Source of the DNA: Serinibacter arcticus | GTDB taxonomy: Bacteria > Actinomycetota > Actinomycetes > Actinomycetales > Beutenbergiaceae | Length of the DNA stretch: 64,000 bases | Reading direction: 5' to 3' | NCBI RefSeq assembly: GCF_003121705.1 | Contig: NZ_PYHR01000002.1 | Coordinates: 744,001 to 808,000 of the forward strand | Shown here: one piece after another, positions 52,716-62,833 of the stretch | Layout of the letters: each line of letters starts with the position of its first letter | Numbering within the stretch: the stretch's first letter is position 1 | The notes under the pieces: generated by a model | The model's database searches: none | The model's input: the letters and a program-made list of their open reading frames with translations, nothing else | What the model was told of the DNA's origin: nothing | Made by a program: the position numbers and the translations under genes

Positions 52716-55700
52716 TCAGTCCTCCAGGTGGTGCAGGCGGTACATGAAGGCCGCCATCGCGTCACGGTTGACCGAGCTCAGCGGCTGGAAGAACGACGTC
52801 CCGTCGTTGCCCGATCCGACCCAGCCCGTGGCGATGCCCCGCTCGGCCAGCCACGCGATCTCCGCGTAGAACTGGTTGTCCGTCGCGACGTCGACGAACG
52901 GCGAGACCGCGGGGACCTCGGTCTCACCCACCTCGGCGTACCGGTGCAGGAAGGCCGCCATCGCGTCCCGGGCGATCGGCGCGAGCGGTCGGAACGAGGC
53001 CGTCCCGTCGCCGTTGTCCCACCCGGTGGAGATGCCCCGCTCGTGGAGCCAGGTGATCTCGGCGTAGAACTGGTCGTCCGGGGCGACGTCGCTGAAGGGT
53101 GACCGCTCGGGCGCCCGGAACTCCGGCGATCCGGCCAGCCGGTACAGGAACGCCGCCATCGCGTCGCGAGCGACCGGGGTGACCGGTCGGAACTCACGCG
53201 TGCCGTCCGGCATCGTCCAGCCGCGCGTCACCTCACGCTCCGCCAGCCACGCGATCTCGTGGTGGAAGAGGTCGCCGACGGCGACGTCCGAGAACACCTG
53301 CTCGCCGGGCTCCGTCGGAGCGAGGGCCGCGACGAACGTGGCGACGGCGGACGGCCGTCCCCGCTCCGGCGCGAGCTCCCCACCGGTCGCGGTCACGTAC
53401 CAGCCGTGCTCCGCGCCGGCCGCGAGCCCGGACCAGGTCACCTCGCCGTCCTCGCCACCCGCGAGGGTCAGCACCCCACCGACGGGGGCGACGTCGCTCA
53501 GCACCGTGACCGCGCTGGTCCGCACGGTCTTGGCGTAGAGCAGGTCGACGGGCAGGACGAGCTCGTCGCTCTCCGCCGTGTACCAGCCGTTGCGGTGCTC
53601 GTACCGGAAGGGCTCGAAGCTGTCGTGACGGGGCGAGAACGCGTTGACGGCCATCCGACCGGCCGCCACGTCCACCTGGTACAGGCGCAGGAACACCGAG
53701 TCGCGCACGTCCTGCGAGGCGTAGGACTGGTAGTCGGCCACGGTCTCCACGACCGTGCGGCCCGGCGTGCCACCGACGTCCTCGAGCACCCGCTGACGCA
53801 CCCCGTGGAGGTGCCCGGACAGGGTCATCACGACGTTGTCGTACGGCTCGACGAGCCGCTCGAAGTAGACGTCGCCCTGCGCGGTCCAGCGACCGTTGGA
53901 GGGGTTCGCGCGCTCGTCGATCTCGGGACGCAGGTACTCGTGCGTGCCGATCACCACGTTGTGCGTGGGGTGTGCGGCGATGACGTCCTCGGCCCACACG
54001 AGCTCCTGCTCGCGCGTGTCGTAGCCGAGGGAGAGGAACAGCAGCTTCACGCCGTCGCGCTCGACGGTGCTGTAGTGCGCCCCCATGCCGAGCGGACCCT
54101 CCTGCCCGAACCACGGCGAGTCGGCGTAGCGCTCGGCCGGGAAGTAGGAGTCGAAGAGGTCGTTGGACGTGCCCCAGACGTTGTCGTGGTTTCCCGGGAG
54201 CACGGAGTGCGGGACACCGGCGGTCTCGAGGATCTCCTGCACCCGCGAGGCCAGCTCGAACTCCTCCACGGCCCGGTCGCGCTCCTGGTCGCCGCGCAGC
54301 CAGTTCTGGATCAGGTCCCCGGTGTGCATGACGAACGCGACGTCCCGTGCCTCCGCGTTCGCGGCGAACCAGGCGTTGATGTCCGTGAAGATGCGCGGGT
54401 TCTGCTCGACGAGGTACTGGGTGTCGGTGACGTGCCCGATGCTGAAGTCGTACGTCCCCGGCGTCTCGAACGCCTGGTCCGTCTCCGCCGTCAGGTTCTC
54501 CTCCACCCGCGGTCCGTCCTGTACGAGCACGGTCGCCACGCCGTCGGTCACCACGGCCGGGTCGATCGCGGCGACGAGGGTGACCTCCTCACCGTCCTGC
54601 CCGCTGCGGTGGTCGGACAGCACCCACGCCTCGTCCTGCGGGTCCCAGACGGACAGCTGGAGCTCGTGGCGCTCCCGCGTGCTGCCGGTCCACACCACCT
54701 CCACCGGGGTGTCGATCTCGCCGACGGCGACCTCGAGCCGGAGGTAGGGGTAGCCCCGGGCGTCGTCGGAGGACTCAGCGACGCCGTCGGTGACCTCACG
54801 CTCCTGCGCACCCGTCCGCGCCTCGAGCGGCGCCGCGGGCGAGACACCTGCGAACGTGCGGACCTCGGCCTCGGCGACCGTGCCGCCGCGCACCGCGAGG
54901 TCGGAGTCGACCGCCGCGCGAGCGGTGAGGATCTCCCCGACGGCGGTGGGTGACGCGGGTCGCGAGGAGTCCGCGAGCGGCGCTCCTGGCACCGTGGCGC
55001 GATCGAGCGTCACGGGGTCGAGCGCGCCGGGGCTCGGCACCGCGGGGTCGGTGTGCGCGAGCGCCACGAACTCCCCCGGCGTCCGCGGACCCGGCACGTA
55101 GTCGTGGTAGTTGTCGCCGGTGAACTGCGTGCGGTGGAAGCTCAGACCGTGCTTCCAGCCCGCGGAGACCGACGTCGTGGACTGGCGGCGGTCGAGCGGC
55201 ACGCCGGCCCGGCACGGGCCGGTCGGGGCGTTCGTGACGAGGCCGACGTCGTCGTAGTAGACACCGACGCGGTCGACGACGGCGCCGGCGCGGTCGGTGA
55301 CGACCACGCCGTACCCGGCGGCGTCCATCCGACCCGTGGCGACGGCGTCGCCGACGAGGCCGACCGGGGCGTCCGGGCCGACCAGGGTCCACGCCTGGCC
55401 GGGTGCGAGCACGGTCCCGTCGGGGATGACGGCCTGGGGCTCGGCCACGCGGCGGCCGTCGACGGAGCAGTAGTGCACCTGCCACCCCGACACGTCGGTG
55501 CTCTCGCTCCCGCGGGCCGCGAGCTCGACGAACTGCTCCGAGCCGGGCGTGGTGGGGATCGCGGGAGTGCCGTCGACGACGTCCGCGGGTCCACCGTTGG
55601 TGACCTCGGTGATCTGCACCGGGCCGGGCTCGAGGACGACGCGCTCGCGCGGGACGACGTCTCCGTGCACGCCGGGCGTGCGCAGCGCGCGGGCGAAGTC

Positions 55701-57812
55701 CGCGGCGTCGTCCCCGGTTTCGCCGGTGCGCTGCCAGGACTCGCCGTCGCCGAAGTCGAGGTCGTTGGCGAGGGGGTGGCCCGTCGTGCACGCCGAGTCG
55801 ACGCCCGTGAACACGCCCACCTGGTCGACCGTGCGCAGCTCGGCGTCGGTCAGCACGACGCCGAAGCCGCCGTCGGTCGCGAGGCTCGTGCCGTAGGTGA
55901 CGTCCGCCTGCCCGGTGAATCCGCCCGTGCGACCCATGACGTAGGACGCGCCGGGCGCGAGCGTCGCCGCGGGCAGGACGAGCTGCCGGGTGTCGGGGTA
56001 GGCGCGGCCCGTGCCGGTGCAGCGGAACAGCTGCCAGCCGCCCAGCTCGACGGGGACCTCGCCCAGGTTCGTGATCTCGACGAAGTTGTCGGCCGCGCCG
56101 CCGGGGCCGCCGTTGGCGAGCTCGGTCACGCGGACCGCGGAGTCGGCGCGCGGCCGCTCCCAGGCGCGGGCGTTCACGGCGCCGGGGGTGCGGGGCGCGG
56201 CGACGAAGTCCACCCGGGCGTCACCGGTGAGGTCGACGCGCTGCCACGTCTCGGCGTACAGGCCGCTGAGGCTGCCGGGCAGCGGGGTTCCCGCGGCGCA
56301 GTAGCTCTCGACGTCGTGACGGGCCGAGCCGACCCGGTCGACGACGACGCCCGACTCGTCGAAGACGATCAGGCCGTACTGCGTCGCGAAGCTGATGTCG
56401 AAGAACAGGTCGGCCGCCGCGGCGACCTCCGGGCTCGACTGGGCGCTGCGGGCGGCGGTCAGTCGCTGACCGGGCGCGAGCACGCGACCCTGCAGCTGCG
56501 CGGGCGTGAGCTGTTCGACGGAGGCGCGCACCCCGGTGCCGGTGCAGCGGTAGACGCTCCAGCCGTCGAGGGGCTGCGGCTCGTCGCCGTAGTTGACCAG
56601 CTCGAAGAAGATGTCGCCGTTCCCGGCGGGACCGGTGTTGGTCAGCTCGGCCACCCGGACGTTCGGCCCGCCGGTGGTGGAGAGGAACTCCTCCGGCTCC
56701 GGCTCGGGCTCGGTCGGGAGGTTCGCGCGGAGCTGCCCCGGACCGCGGGGCGCGGCGACGAAGGCGGTCCGGTTGTCACCCTCGGGCGCCGTGCGCTGGT
56801 AGCTGTCGCCACCCGCGGCGTCGAGCCCGGCGTACGGCAGCGGTCGACCCTGGGCGCACGCGCTGTCCTGGCCGTCGGCCAGGGCGACGGCGTCGACCGT
56901 CGCCGCCTCGCCGTCGACCAGCAGGACGCCCGCCGCGCCGGCCACGAAGCCGGTCGTGGGCACGACCACGGCCTCGCCCGGGGAGAGGGTGCTCGGCAGA
57001 GCCGTCGCGATCAGGTCGCCGGCGAAACGGCGTCCGAGCTCGTTGCAGCGCCACAGCGTCCAGCCCTCGAGGGTCACGGCCGTGGTGCCGTAGTTGCCGA
57101 TCTCGACGAGGTGGTCGCCGGCCCCGGCCGGTCCCGCGTGGGCGACCTCGGAGATGAGGACGTCACCTCCGCGCGGCTCGGGCGAGGGCGCTGCCGCCAC
57201 CGGGTCTCCCGGGGTGCGAGGCGCACGCACGAAGTCGGCGAGGTTGTCGCCGGTGCTCCCGATCCGCTGCCACGACTCGCCGCGCACCGAGTCGGTGACG
57301 TTCGGCAGCGCGGTCCCGGCGACGCAGCCGGCGCCCGCGACCGAGGAGTCCTTCACGGCCACGGCGTCCACCGTCGCCCCGGCGGCGTCCCGGATGAGAG
57401 CGCCGTAGGAGTTGTTCGCCATCGACGTCGCGTAGCGCTGGTCGGCGTCGACCGTGGACTGCGCGTGCTGACGGGCCAGCACGCGGACCTCGCCCGGCTC
57501 CAGCACGCCCGCGAGCGTCACCTGGGGCGCGGAGGCCACCGACCCGGTCCCGGTGCACCGGAACACGGCCCACCCCGTGAGGTCCTGGGCCTGCGAGCCG
57601 AGGTTGGCGATCTCGATGAAGTTGTCGTGGTAGCCGCCGGGGCCGCCGTTGGTCAGCTCCGTCACGACGACGCGAGGTCCGTCGTCGAGGCTCGGAGCCG
57701 GCTGGTCAGGCAGCTCCGGAGCCGCGTGGGCGGGGAGGGCGAGGGTCAGGCCGAGGGTCGATCCGAGCAGCATCGCGATCGCTGCTCGTGCCGGGCGTCT
57801 GTGCGTGCGCAC
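52716..57812 (-). CDS. Giant SLH-anchored protein with five lamin-tail domains and a metallophosphoesterase
   Basis: This exported protein has 1698 residues. A signal peptide (to about 30, PAHAA) is followed by five lamin-tail-like domains starting near 47, 217, 384, 560 and 730. Each begins with a VxxTELxNGGPxG-like strand and contains FVEIxNxG, GWxxxRCTGTG and a QRTGxxGDNxxDF end. After a spacer, the metallophosphoesterase (about 1119-1345) has GHVTDTQ, MHTGDLIQNW, LPGNHDNVWG, IGTHEYL and SGHLHGVRQ. An FN3-like domain and three SLH domains (about 1505-1698) close it. It could be a surface nuclease or phosphatase; lamin-tail domains often accompany extracellular nucleases. It is monocistronic, with a GTG start and AAGGAC upstream. 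Confidence 0.88.
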   Translation of the reverse strand: MRTHRRPARAAIAMLLGSTLGLTLALPAHAAPELPDQPAPSLDDGPRVVVTELTNGGPGGYHDNFIEIANLGSQAQDLTGWAVFRCTGTGSVASAPQVTLAGVLEPGEVRVLARQHAQSTVDADQRYATSMANNSYGALIRDAAGATVDAVAVKDSSVAGAGCVAGTALPNVTDSVRGESWQRIGSTGDNLADFVRAPRTPGDPVAAAPSPEPRGGDVLISEVAHAGPAGAGDHLVEIGNYGTTAVTLEGWTLWRCNELGRRFAGDLIATALPSTLSPGEAVVVPTTGFVAGAAGVLLVDGEAATVDAVALADGQDSACAQGRPLPYAGLDAAGGDSYQRTAPEGDNRTAFVAAPRGPGQLRANLPTEPEPEPEEFLSTTGGPNVRVAELTNTGPAGNGDIFFELVNYGDEPQPLDGWSVYRCTGTGVRASVEQLTPAQLQGRVLAPGQRLTAARSAQSSPEVAAAADLFFDISFATQYGLIVFDESGVVVDRVGSARHDVESYCAAGTPLPGSLSGLYAETWQRVDLTGDARVDFVAAPRTPGAVNARAWERPRADSAVRVTELANGGPGGAADNFVEITNLGEVPVELGGWQLFRCTGTGRAYPDTRQLVLPAATLAPGASYVMGRTGGFTGQADVTYGTSLATDGGFGVVLTDAELRTVDQVGVFTGVDSACTTGHPLANDLDFGDGESWQRTGETGDDAADFARALRTPGVHGDVVPRERVVLEPGPVQITEVTNGGPADVVDGTPAIPTTPGSEQFVELAARGSESTDVSGWQVHYCSVDGRRVAEPQAVIPDGTVLAPGQAWTLVGPDAPVGLVGDAVATGRMDAAGYGVVVTDRAGAVVDRVGVYYDDVGLVTNAPTGPCRAGVPLDRRQSTTSVSAGWKHGLSFHRTQFTGDNYHDYVPGPRTPGEFVALAHTDPAVPSPGALDPVTLDRATVPGAPLADSSRPASPTAVGEILTARAAVDSDLAVRGGTVAEAEVRTFAGVSPAAPLEARTGAQEREVTDGVAESSDDARGYPYLRLEVAVGEIDTPVEVVWTGSTRERHELQLSVWDPQDEAWVLSDHRSGQDGEEVTLVAAIDPAVVTDGVATVLVQDGPRVEENLTAETDQAFETPGTYDFSIGHVTDTQYLVEQNPRIFTDINAWFAANAEARDVAFVMHTGDLIQNWLRGDQERDRAVEEFELASRVQEILETAGVPHSVLPGNHDNVWGTSNDLFDSYFPAERYADSPWFGQEGPLGMGAHYSTVERDGVKLLFLSLGYDTREQELVWAEDVIAAHPTHNVVIGTHEYLRPEIDERANPSNGRWTAQGDVYFERLVEPYDNVVMTLSGHLHGVRQRVLEDVGGTPGRTVVETVADYQSYASQDVRDSVFLRLYQVDVAAGRMAVNAFSPRHDSFEPFRYEHRNGWYTAESDELVLPVDLLYAKTVRTSAVTVLSDVAPVGGVLTLAGGEDGEVTWSGLAAGAEHGWYVTATGGELAPERGRPSAVATFVAALAPTEPGEQVFSDVAVGDLFHHEIAWLAEREVTRGWTMPDGTREFRPVTPVARDAMAAFLYRLAGSPEFRAPERSPFSDVAPDDQFYAEITWLHERGISTGWDNGDGTASFRPLAPIARDAMAAFLHRYAEVGETEVPAVSPFVDVATDNQFYAEIAWLAERGIATGWVGSGNDGTSFFQPLSSVNRDAMAAFMYRLHHLED

Positions 57813-57971
57813 GTGGCGTCCTTGTCACTGGGAGACGGGGTCCCGACCATGCGACCAAGCAGGAACGACGCGGGCACGACGGGGCGGTGTCCCTCCGCCG
57901 AAGTCCAGGCGTACGGAGGGTGTCCGACGCCGGCGCGGTGTGCACGCCCCGTCCACCCACCCGCGACGCCG

Positions 57972-58910
57972 CTACCCCTTGAGCCCCGTCTGCGCCAGGC
58001 CCTCGACGAACTGCTTCTGCGCGATCGAGAAGATCACCAGGACCGGGATCACCGTCATCGTCGCCGCGGCGAGCTGGACGTTCCACATCTCGCCGCCGTA
58101 GGCGTCGGTGTAGCGGGTCAGCGCCTGGGGAAGGGTGAACATCTCCGGCGACTGCAGGAACACCGTGGGCTCGAGGTAGAGGTTCCACACGTGCTGGAAG
58201 GTGAAGATCGCCACGGCCGCGAGCGCCGTCCGGGCGAGCGGGAGCGCGATGTACCACCAGGTGCGCCACCGCCCGAGGCCGTCGAGCCGCGCCGCCTCCT
58301 CCAGCTCCACGGGGAGAGTGATGAAGAACTGCCGCATGATGAACGTCGCCAGGACGCTGGGCGCGCCGAAGGTCGTGGCCAGCAGCAGCGGCCAGTGCGT
58401 GTCGACCATCCCCCAGGTGTTGAACATCTGGAAGAGCGGGACGATCGTGACCTCACTCGGGATGAGCAGGCCCAGGAGCACGACGAGGAAGAGCGCGTTC
58501 TGGCCGCGGAACCTGATGCGGGCGAAGCCGTACCCGGCCATCGCGGAGATCAGCATCGTGCCGCCCGTGACGAGCACGGCGATGTAGACGCTGTTGAAGT
58601 ACTGGCGCACGAACGGCTGGAGCACGAACGCCTCCCGGAACGCGGTCCACGTGACCTCGCTGGGCCACAGCGTCGGCGGGTAGGCGAAGATCTCGCTCAC
58701 CGGCTTGAGCGCCGAGGTGAACATCCACCACGTCGGCATGACGAACGGGACGGTCAGCGCCACCAGCGCGGCGTAGAAGAGGATCCGACGCCAGACGGGA
58801 GATCGGTGGATCTCCCCCTGCGGTCGGGTGCTCGTCGGTGAGGACGCGCGGTCGTCGTCGGGCTCGCGCCGCGTCCCGTCCGTCGCGGGGTCGAGGACGT
58901 CAGCTCTCAT
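57972..58910 (-). CDS. Carbohydrate ABC permease (MalG type)
   Basis: In this 312-residue inner-membrane permease, the N-terminal 40 residues are cytoplasmic and six helices follow. Motifs include VPFVMPTWWMFTSALKP and the EAA loop EEAARLDGLGRWRTWWYIALPLAR, typical of MalG/CUT1. It overlaps the preceding permease gene by 11 nt and ends the LacI-controlled operon. No ATPase gene is present in this operon, so a shared MsiK-type ATPase is likely used, as is common in actinobacteria. Confidence 0.92.
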   Translation of the reverse strand: MRADVLDPATDGTRREPDDDRASSPTSTRPQGEIHRSPVWRRILFYAALVALTVPFVMPTWWMFTSALKPVSEIFAYPPTLWPSEVTWTAFREAFVLQPFVRQYFNSVYIAVLVTGGTMLISAMAGYGFARIRFRGQNALFLVVLLGLLIPSEVTIVPLFQMFNTWGMVDTHWPLLLATTFGAPSVLATFIMRQFFITLPVELEEAARLDGLGRWRTWWYIALPLARTALAAVAIFTFQHVWNLYLEPTVFLQSPEMFTLPQALTRYTDAYGGEMWNVQLAAATMTVIPVLVIFSIAQKQFVEGLAQTGLKG

Positions 58911-59853
58911 AGTGGACCCACCTCTTGCGCAGCTGCCACTGCGCGATCGTCAGGACGAGGACGATGACGAACAGCACGATGGCGAGCGTCGAGCCGTAGC
59001 CGAACTGGTGGAAGTCGAAGGACTGCTGGACCAGGTAGTAGACGAGCACCGTCGTGGAGATCCCGGGTCCGCCCTGGGTGAGGACGGCGACCTGGGCGTA
59101 CACCTGCAGCGAGCCCACGATCGTGATGATCGAGGTCAGCATGATCATCGGGGAGATCAGTGGCAGGGTGATGCGGCGGAAGATGGCGGCGTCCGAGGCG
59201 CCGTCGATGCGGGCCGCCTCGTGGAGCTCCCGTGGCACGCCCTGGAGGGCGGACAGGAACAGGACCATGTTCAGTCCCACGTTCTTGAAGACCTGCACGA
59301 CGATGACGGCGATCATGGCGCCCCACCCCTCGCGGAGCCAGTTCGGGCCGTCGATGCCCAGCATGGCGAGCGCACCGTTGATGCCGCCGTCCGACTGCAG
59401 GAGGAAGCCCCACACGATCGTCCACGCCACCAGCGAGATGACCACGGGCGAGAAGAAGATCGTCCGGAAGACCGTCACGCCGGGCCAGCGTCGGTTGAGC
59501 ATCACCGCGAGCAGGAGTGCGAGCGAGAGGTTGACGACGACGAGGCCGAGCGAGAAGACCACCGTCGCCCGGAGGACCGAGGCCAGCTGCGGGTCGTTGA
59601 AGAGCCGCTCGACGTTGTCCAGGCCGACGAAGGTGAACGTGTTGGCCAGGACGTTCCACTCGTGCAGCGAGTAGTAGACGATCAGGCCGAGCGGCACGAG
59701 GACGAACGCGACGATGCCGAGCAGCTGGGGGGCGATGAACAGGTAGCCGGTGCGGGCGTCGCGCCGCACGTGGGGCGGCGGCCGCCGGTCGGTGCGGGCG
59801 CCCCCGGCCCGGGAGTCGTCCCGGGCCGGGCGCGCAGGGGTGGCGAGGGACAT
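58900..59853 (-). CDS. Carbohydrate ABC permease (MalF type)
   Basis: This 317-residue permease partner has YLFIAPQLLGIVAFVLVPLG and VFRTIFFSPVVISLVAWTIVW. The EAA-type loop is ELHEAARIDGASDAAIFRRI, and GGPGISTTVLVYYLVQQSFD is typical of CUT1. The ATG shares one base with the stop of the binding-protein gene (TGATG). It forms the channel with the MalG-type subunit. Confidence 0.92.
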   Translation of the reverse strand: MSLATPARPARDDSRAGGARTDRRPPPHVRRDARTGYLFIAPQLLGIVAFVLVPLGLIVYYSLHEWNVLANTFTFVGLDNVERLFNDPQLASVLRATVVFSLGLVVVNLSLALLLAVMLNRRWPGVTVFRTIFFSPVVISLVAWTIVWGFLLQSDGGINGALAMLGIDGPNWLREGWGAMIAVIVVQVFKNVGLNMVLFLSALQGVPRELHEAARIDGASDAAIFRRITLPLISPMIMLTSIITIVGSLQVYAQVAVLTQGGPGISTTVLVYYLVQQSFDFHQFGYGSTLAIVLFVIVLVLTIAQWQLRKRWVHYES

Positions 59854-61148
59854 CACTTCTCCAGGAGCGGCGCGATGGCCCCACACGTCTGGCCGAGCAC
59901 GCCGGCGACGTCGGCGCCGGGGGTCCACAGGTCGTCGAGCGAGGCCCGGACCTGCTGGGCGATCTGCGCGGCGTCGGTGTGGCTCGGGCGGACCTGGCCG
60001 TTCGCGATCCCGGGGATGACGACGGTCTCGATCTGCTCGGGGGTCAGCAGGGGGTTGGCCGCCGAGAGGACGTCCACCGTGAGGAGGGACTCGCGGGGCG
60101 GCGGGAAGTACGCCGCCAGCGCCTCGGAGCTCTCCGGGTTGGTGAAGTAGGCGAGGAAGTCGGCGGCGGCCTGCGGGTTCGGGCCCTGGGCGATGACGCC
60201 GACCCCGCCCTGCCCGGTGACGGCGTACTCGCCGTCGGGACCGGCGGGAAGCGGGAGCAGGTCCCACGCGAAGCCGTCCTCGGGGAGCAGGTTCGCCCGC
60301 GAGATCTGGGTGACGGTGAACGCCGCCTCCCCCGCGAAGAAGTCGGCGCTCGTCCCCGGCCCGGGCATCGAGGAGCTGGTGAACGCGGCGTCGTGCAGGA
60401 ACTCGAACGCCTCGGTCATCTCGGGGCTGTCGAACGTGCACTGCGTGCCGTCCTCGTTCCAGGGGCTCGCGCCCCAGCCGTTCCAGACGGTGCTGAGGTA
60501 GTCCCAGTTGAGGTAGTCGAAGTCGCGGACCACGAACCCGGTCCTGCCCGTGCCGGCCTTCACCGTCGCGCCGGCCGCGCTGACGTCCTCCCAGGTCCAC
60601 GACCCGTCGGCGAGCATCTCCGCCCCGCTCGGCAGGCCGGCCTCGGCGAGGAGGTCGTCGTTGACGAACGTGACGAAGGGCGAGGTGCTGAACGGGTAGC
60701 CGATCAGCTCGCCGTCGTGGGTCCAGAGCTCGGCGGCACTCGCGGAGATGTCGTCGAAGTCGTAGCCCTCGGTGGCCTCGAGCGTGTCGTTCAGCGGCAT
60801 CAGGGCCCCGCTCGCGACGAAGTCCGGCGCGGCGTTCTCCAGGACCCACGCCAGGTCGGGCGCGTTGCCGCCGGCGATCTGGGTCGTGACGGTCGAGGTG
60901 TAGTCGTCGAACGGCAGCGGGTCGAACGTGATCGAGGCGATCTCGGGGTGGTCGGCCATGTAGTCGTCGGCGATGGAGTTGAACAGCGCCAGGTGATCCT
61001 CGTTCGACGTCCAGATCGTCATGCGCAGCGCGATGTTCTCCGTCTGCTCGTTCGACCCGCCCCCGCCGGCCGATCCGCCGCAGGCGGCGAGGACGAGGGA
61101 TCCGGTGATGGCCGCGGCGATGGCGGTCAGCGTCCTTGCTGATCTCAT
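59853..61148 (-). CDS. Sugar ABC substrate-binding lipoprotein (CUT1, family 1)
   Basis: This 431-residue lipoprotein delivers a carbohydrate to the adjacent permeases. The signal peptide ends in the lipobox VLAACGGS (Cys about 23) with a Gly-rich spacer. The mature domain has ITFDPLPFDDYTSTVTTQIA, GGNAPDLAWVLENAAPDFV and FAGEAAFTVTQISRANLL, typical of family 1 sugar binders. AGGAAGAAG precedes the ATG at 61148. The ligand is unknown; no glycoside hydrolase is linked. Confidence 0.9.
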   Translation of the reverse strand: MRSARTLTAIAAAITGSLVLAACGGSAGGGGSNEQTENIALRMTIWTSNEDHLALFNSIADDYMADHPEIASITFDPLPFDDYTSTVTTQIAGGNAPDLAWVLENAAPDFVASGALMPLNDTLEATEGYDFDDISASAAELWTHDGELIGYPFSTSPFVTFVNDDLLAEAGLPSGAEMLADGSWTWEDVSAAGATVKAGTGRTGFVVRDFDYLNWDYLSTVWNGWGASPWNEDGTQCTFDSPEMTEAFEFLHDAAFTSSSMPGPGTSADFFAGEAAFTVTQISRANLLPEDGFAWDLLPLPAGPDGEYAVTGQGGVGVIAQGPNPQAAADFLAYFTNPESSEALAAYFPPPRESLLTVDVLSAANPLLTPEQIETVVIPGIANGQVRPSHTDAAQIAQQVRASLDDLWTPGADVAGVLGQTCGAIAPLLEK

Positions 61149-61159
61149 GATGCTTCTTC

Positions 61160-62833
61160 CTAGTAGCCGACGACGTCGGGCCAGTGCAGCTCGACGCCGT
61201 CGTCGGTGAGAACGGCCTGGTAGTCGGCCAGGTGGGTGGGAGTGGCGTGCACGGCGTGGGGGGTGAGGCCGTGCCGGAGGCAGAAGGCGGCCAGGGTCCC
61301 GGCCGCCTCGCCGATGTTCCACTCCACGGGGTGGAGCCTGAAGGCACCGTTGGTGATGTGCGTGGTGCCGGCGTTCTTGCCGGCGGCCAGCAGGTTCGTG
61401 AGGCGGCGCGGCACGATGATCCCGAGCGGGATCTCGAACGGGCTGCTCGCGATGTCGAGGTAGTTGTCCCCGCCCGAGCTCGGGTGGAGGTCGATCCGGT
61501 ACATCCCCACCCCGACCGAGTCGGCGGTGGTGAACGGGCGCCCGTGACCCTTGACCTCGATCGAGAGGTCGTTCTCGGTCACGGTGCCCACCGTGAGCAG
61601 CCGGCGCGACTCGCGGATGTACGGCGCCATCGCCAGCCCGTCCGGACCCCGGGTGAGGTCACCGCGGAGGCGGAGTCCCGGGTAGCCGCGGCCGCCGTCG
61701 GGTCGGGGGGCCTCGGTCTGGAGCCAGTACAGCATCGAGAGCGACTGCCGCCGGGCGGCGGCCAGGTGCTCACGGGCCACGGCCGGCTCGACGTCGACCA
61801 GCGTCCCGTCGACGTGGTCGATCATCGGCCAGTTCACCAGCACGACGTCGCTCGGCATCGCGCCGGGCGTGAAGTTCGTCCGGTCGAGGATCCGGCGGAA
61901 GGTCCACAGCTCGCGGTCGCCCGGGTCCTTGCCCTGGTCGGCCACCGTCGCGGGCGGCGGGGCGTGCGGGGTGAAGGTCCGCGTCGTCGTCTCGAGCGTG
62001 CGCGGGTCCGGGCCGGTGAGGGAGATCATCGGCGCGTTCCAGTAGTCGGGCTGCCGCGACCGCCAGTGCTCGTAGTCTTGCGGCGGGTCGATCGTGTGGT
62101 CCTCGCCGTCGAGGTGGTCGATGACGAAGCACCAGCTGAAGGCCTGCTGATTCTCGGGCTGGGGCTGCTCCGGGGCGCTGGGCTCGCCGGTCTGCTCCCG
62201 CGACTCGAACCCCGTGACGTGCTCCGCCCCGGTCAGGGGCAGCAGGTCGCCCAGCTCGGTGCCGTCCACGACGTAGGTGCTCGTGACGACGACGTCGCGG
62301 CCCTGGTCGGTGAGGCGCAGCGTCACGCTGCGAACGGCGTCGTCCTGCACGACGGCCGAGATCGGGACGGCCGGCTGCAGCACGAGGAGACGCCCCGAGG
62401 ACCGGTGCGGCGCGAGCATCGCCTCCAGCACGGCGGCGCCGACGGCCGGCTCGGAGCAGATGCGGCTCACCAGACCGTTGCCGGGGTTGAGCGCGCGCTC
62501 GGCCCTGGCCTCGGCGGTCAGGGGGTAGTAGGTCCGGTAGTGGTCCCGGATCCCGTCGCGCAGGCGGCGGTAGCGGGCGGTCGCCCCGAACTGCTCGATC
62601 CAGCTGTGCTCGTCGAGCGGGACGGCCTGGCTGGTGAGCTGACCCCCGAGCCAGGCGTACTCCTCGCTGAGCACGACGCGGGCACCGTTCTCGAGGGCCG
62701 CGAGGGCGGCGGCGACGCCACCCAGACCGCCGCCGACGACGAGGACGTCCGTCGTGATCTCCGGGCCGGCCCCGAGCGTGTCGTCGCGGCCGAGGCCCGT
62801 GATCGACGGTGCTGTCGGGTGGGGGTGGGTCAT
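61160..62833 (-). CDS. FAD-dependent oxidoreductase (FAD_oxidored family)
   Basis: This 557-residue flavoprotein has an N-terminal dinucleotide fold DVLVVGGGLGGVAAALAAL and SEEYAWLGGQLTSQAV. The internal VVDGTELGDLLPLTGAEH and C-terminal LLAAGKNAGTTHITNGAFRL with EAAGTLAAFC are characteristic of the FAD_oxidored (PF12831-like) group. Such proteins recur in sugar-uptake operons of soil bacteria; the reaction is not established. It has no signal peptide. The start overlaps the LacI stop as ATGA, and the binding-protein gene starts upstream within 11 nt of its end, so all five genes form one operon. Confidence 0.85.
   Translation of the reverse strand: MTHPHPTAPSITGLGRDDTLGAGPEITTDVLVVGGGLGGVAAALAALENGARVVLSEEYAWLGGQLTSQAVPLDEHSWIEQFGATARYRRLRDGIRDHYRTYYPLTAEARAERALNPGNGLVSRICSEPAVGAAVLEAMLAPHRSSGRLLVLQPAVPISAVVQDDAVRSVTLRLTDQGRDVVVTSTYVVDGTELGDLLPLTGAEHVTGFESREQTGEPSAPEQPQPENQQAFSWCFVIDHLDGEDHTIDPPQDYEHWRSRQPDYWNAPMISLTGPDPRTLETTTRTFTPHAPPPATVADQGKDPGDRELWTFRRILDRTNFTPGAMPSDVVLVNWPMIDHVDGTLVDVEPAVAREHLAAARRQSLSMLYWLQTEAPRPDGGRGYPGLRLRGDLTRGPDGLAMAPYIRESRRLLTVGTVTENDLSIEVKGHGRPFTTADSVGVGMYRIDLHPSSGGDNYLDIASSPFEIPLGIIVPRRLTNLLAAGKNAGTTHITNGAFRLHPVEWNIGEAAGTLAAFCLRHGLTPHAVHATPTHLADYQAVLTDDGVELHWPDVVGY

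Noticed and set aside
53259-58841. Two long plus-strand open frames opposite the lamin-tail protein
   Set aside because: They are antisense shadows rich in Gly, Val, Arg and Asp without motifs; the minus-strand gene is well supported.
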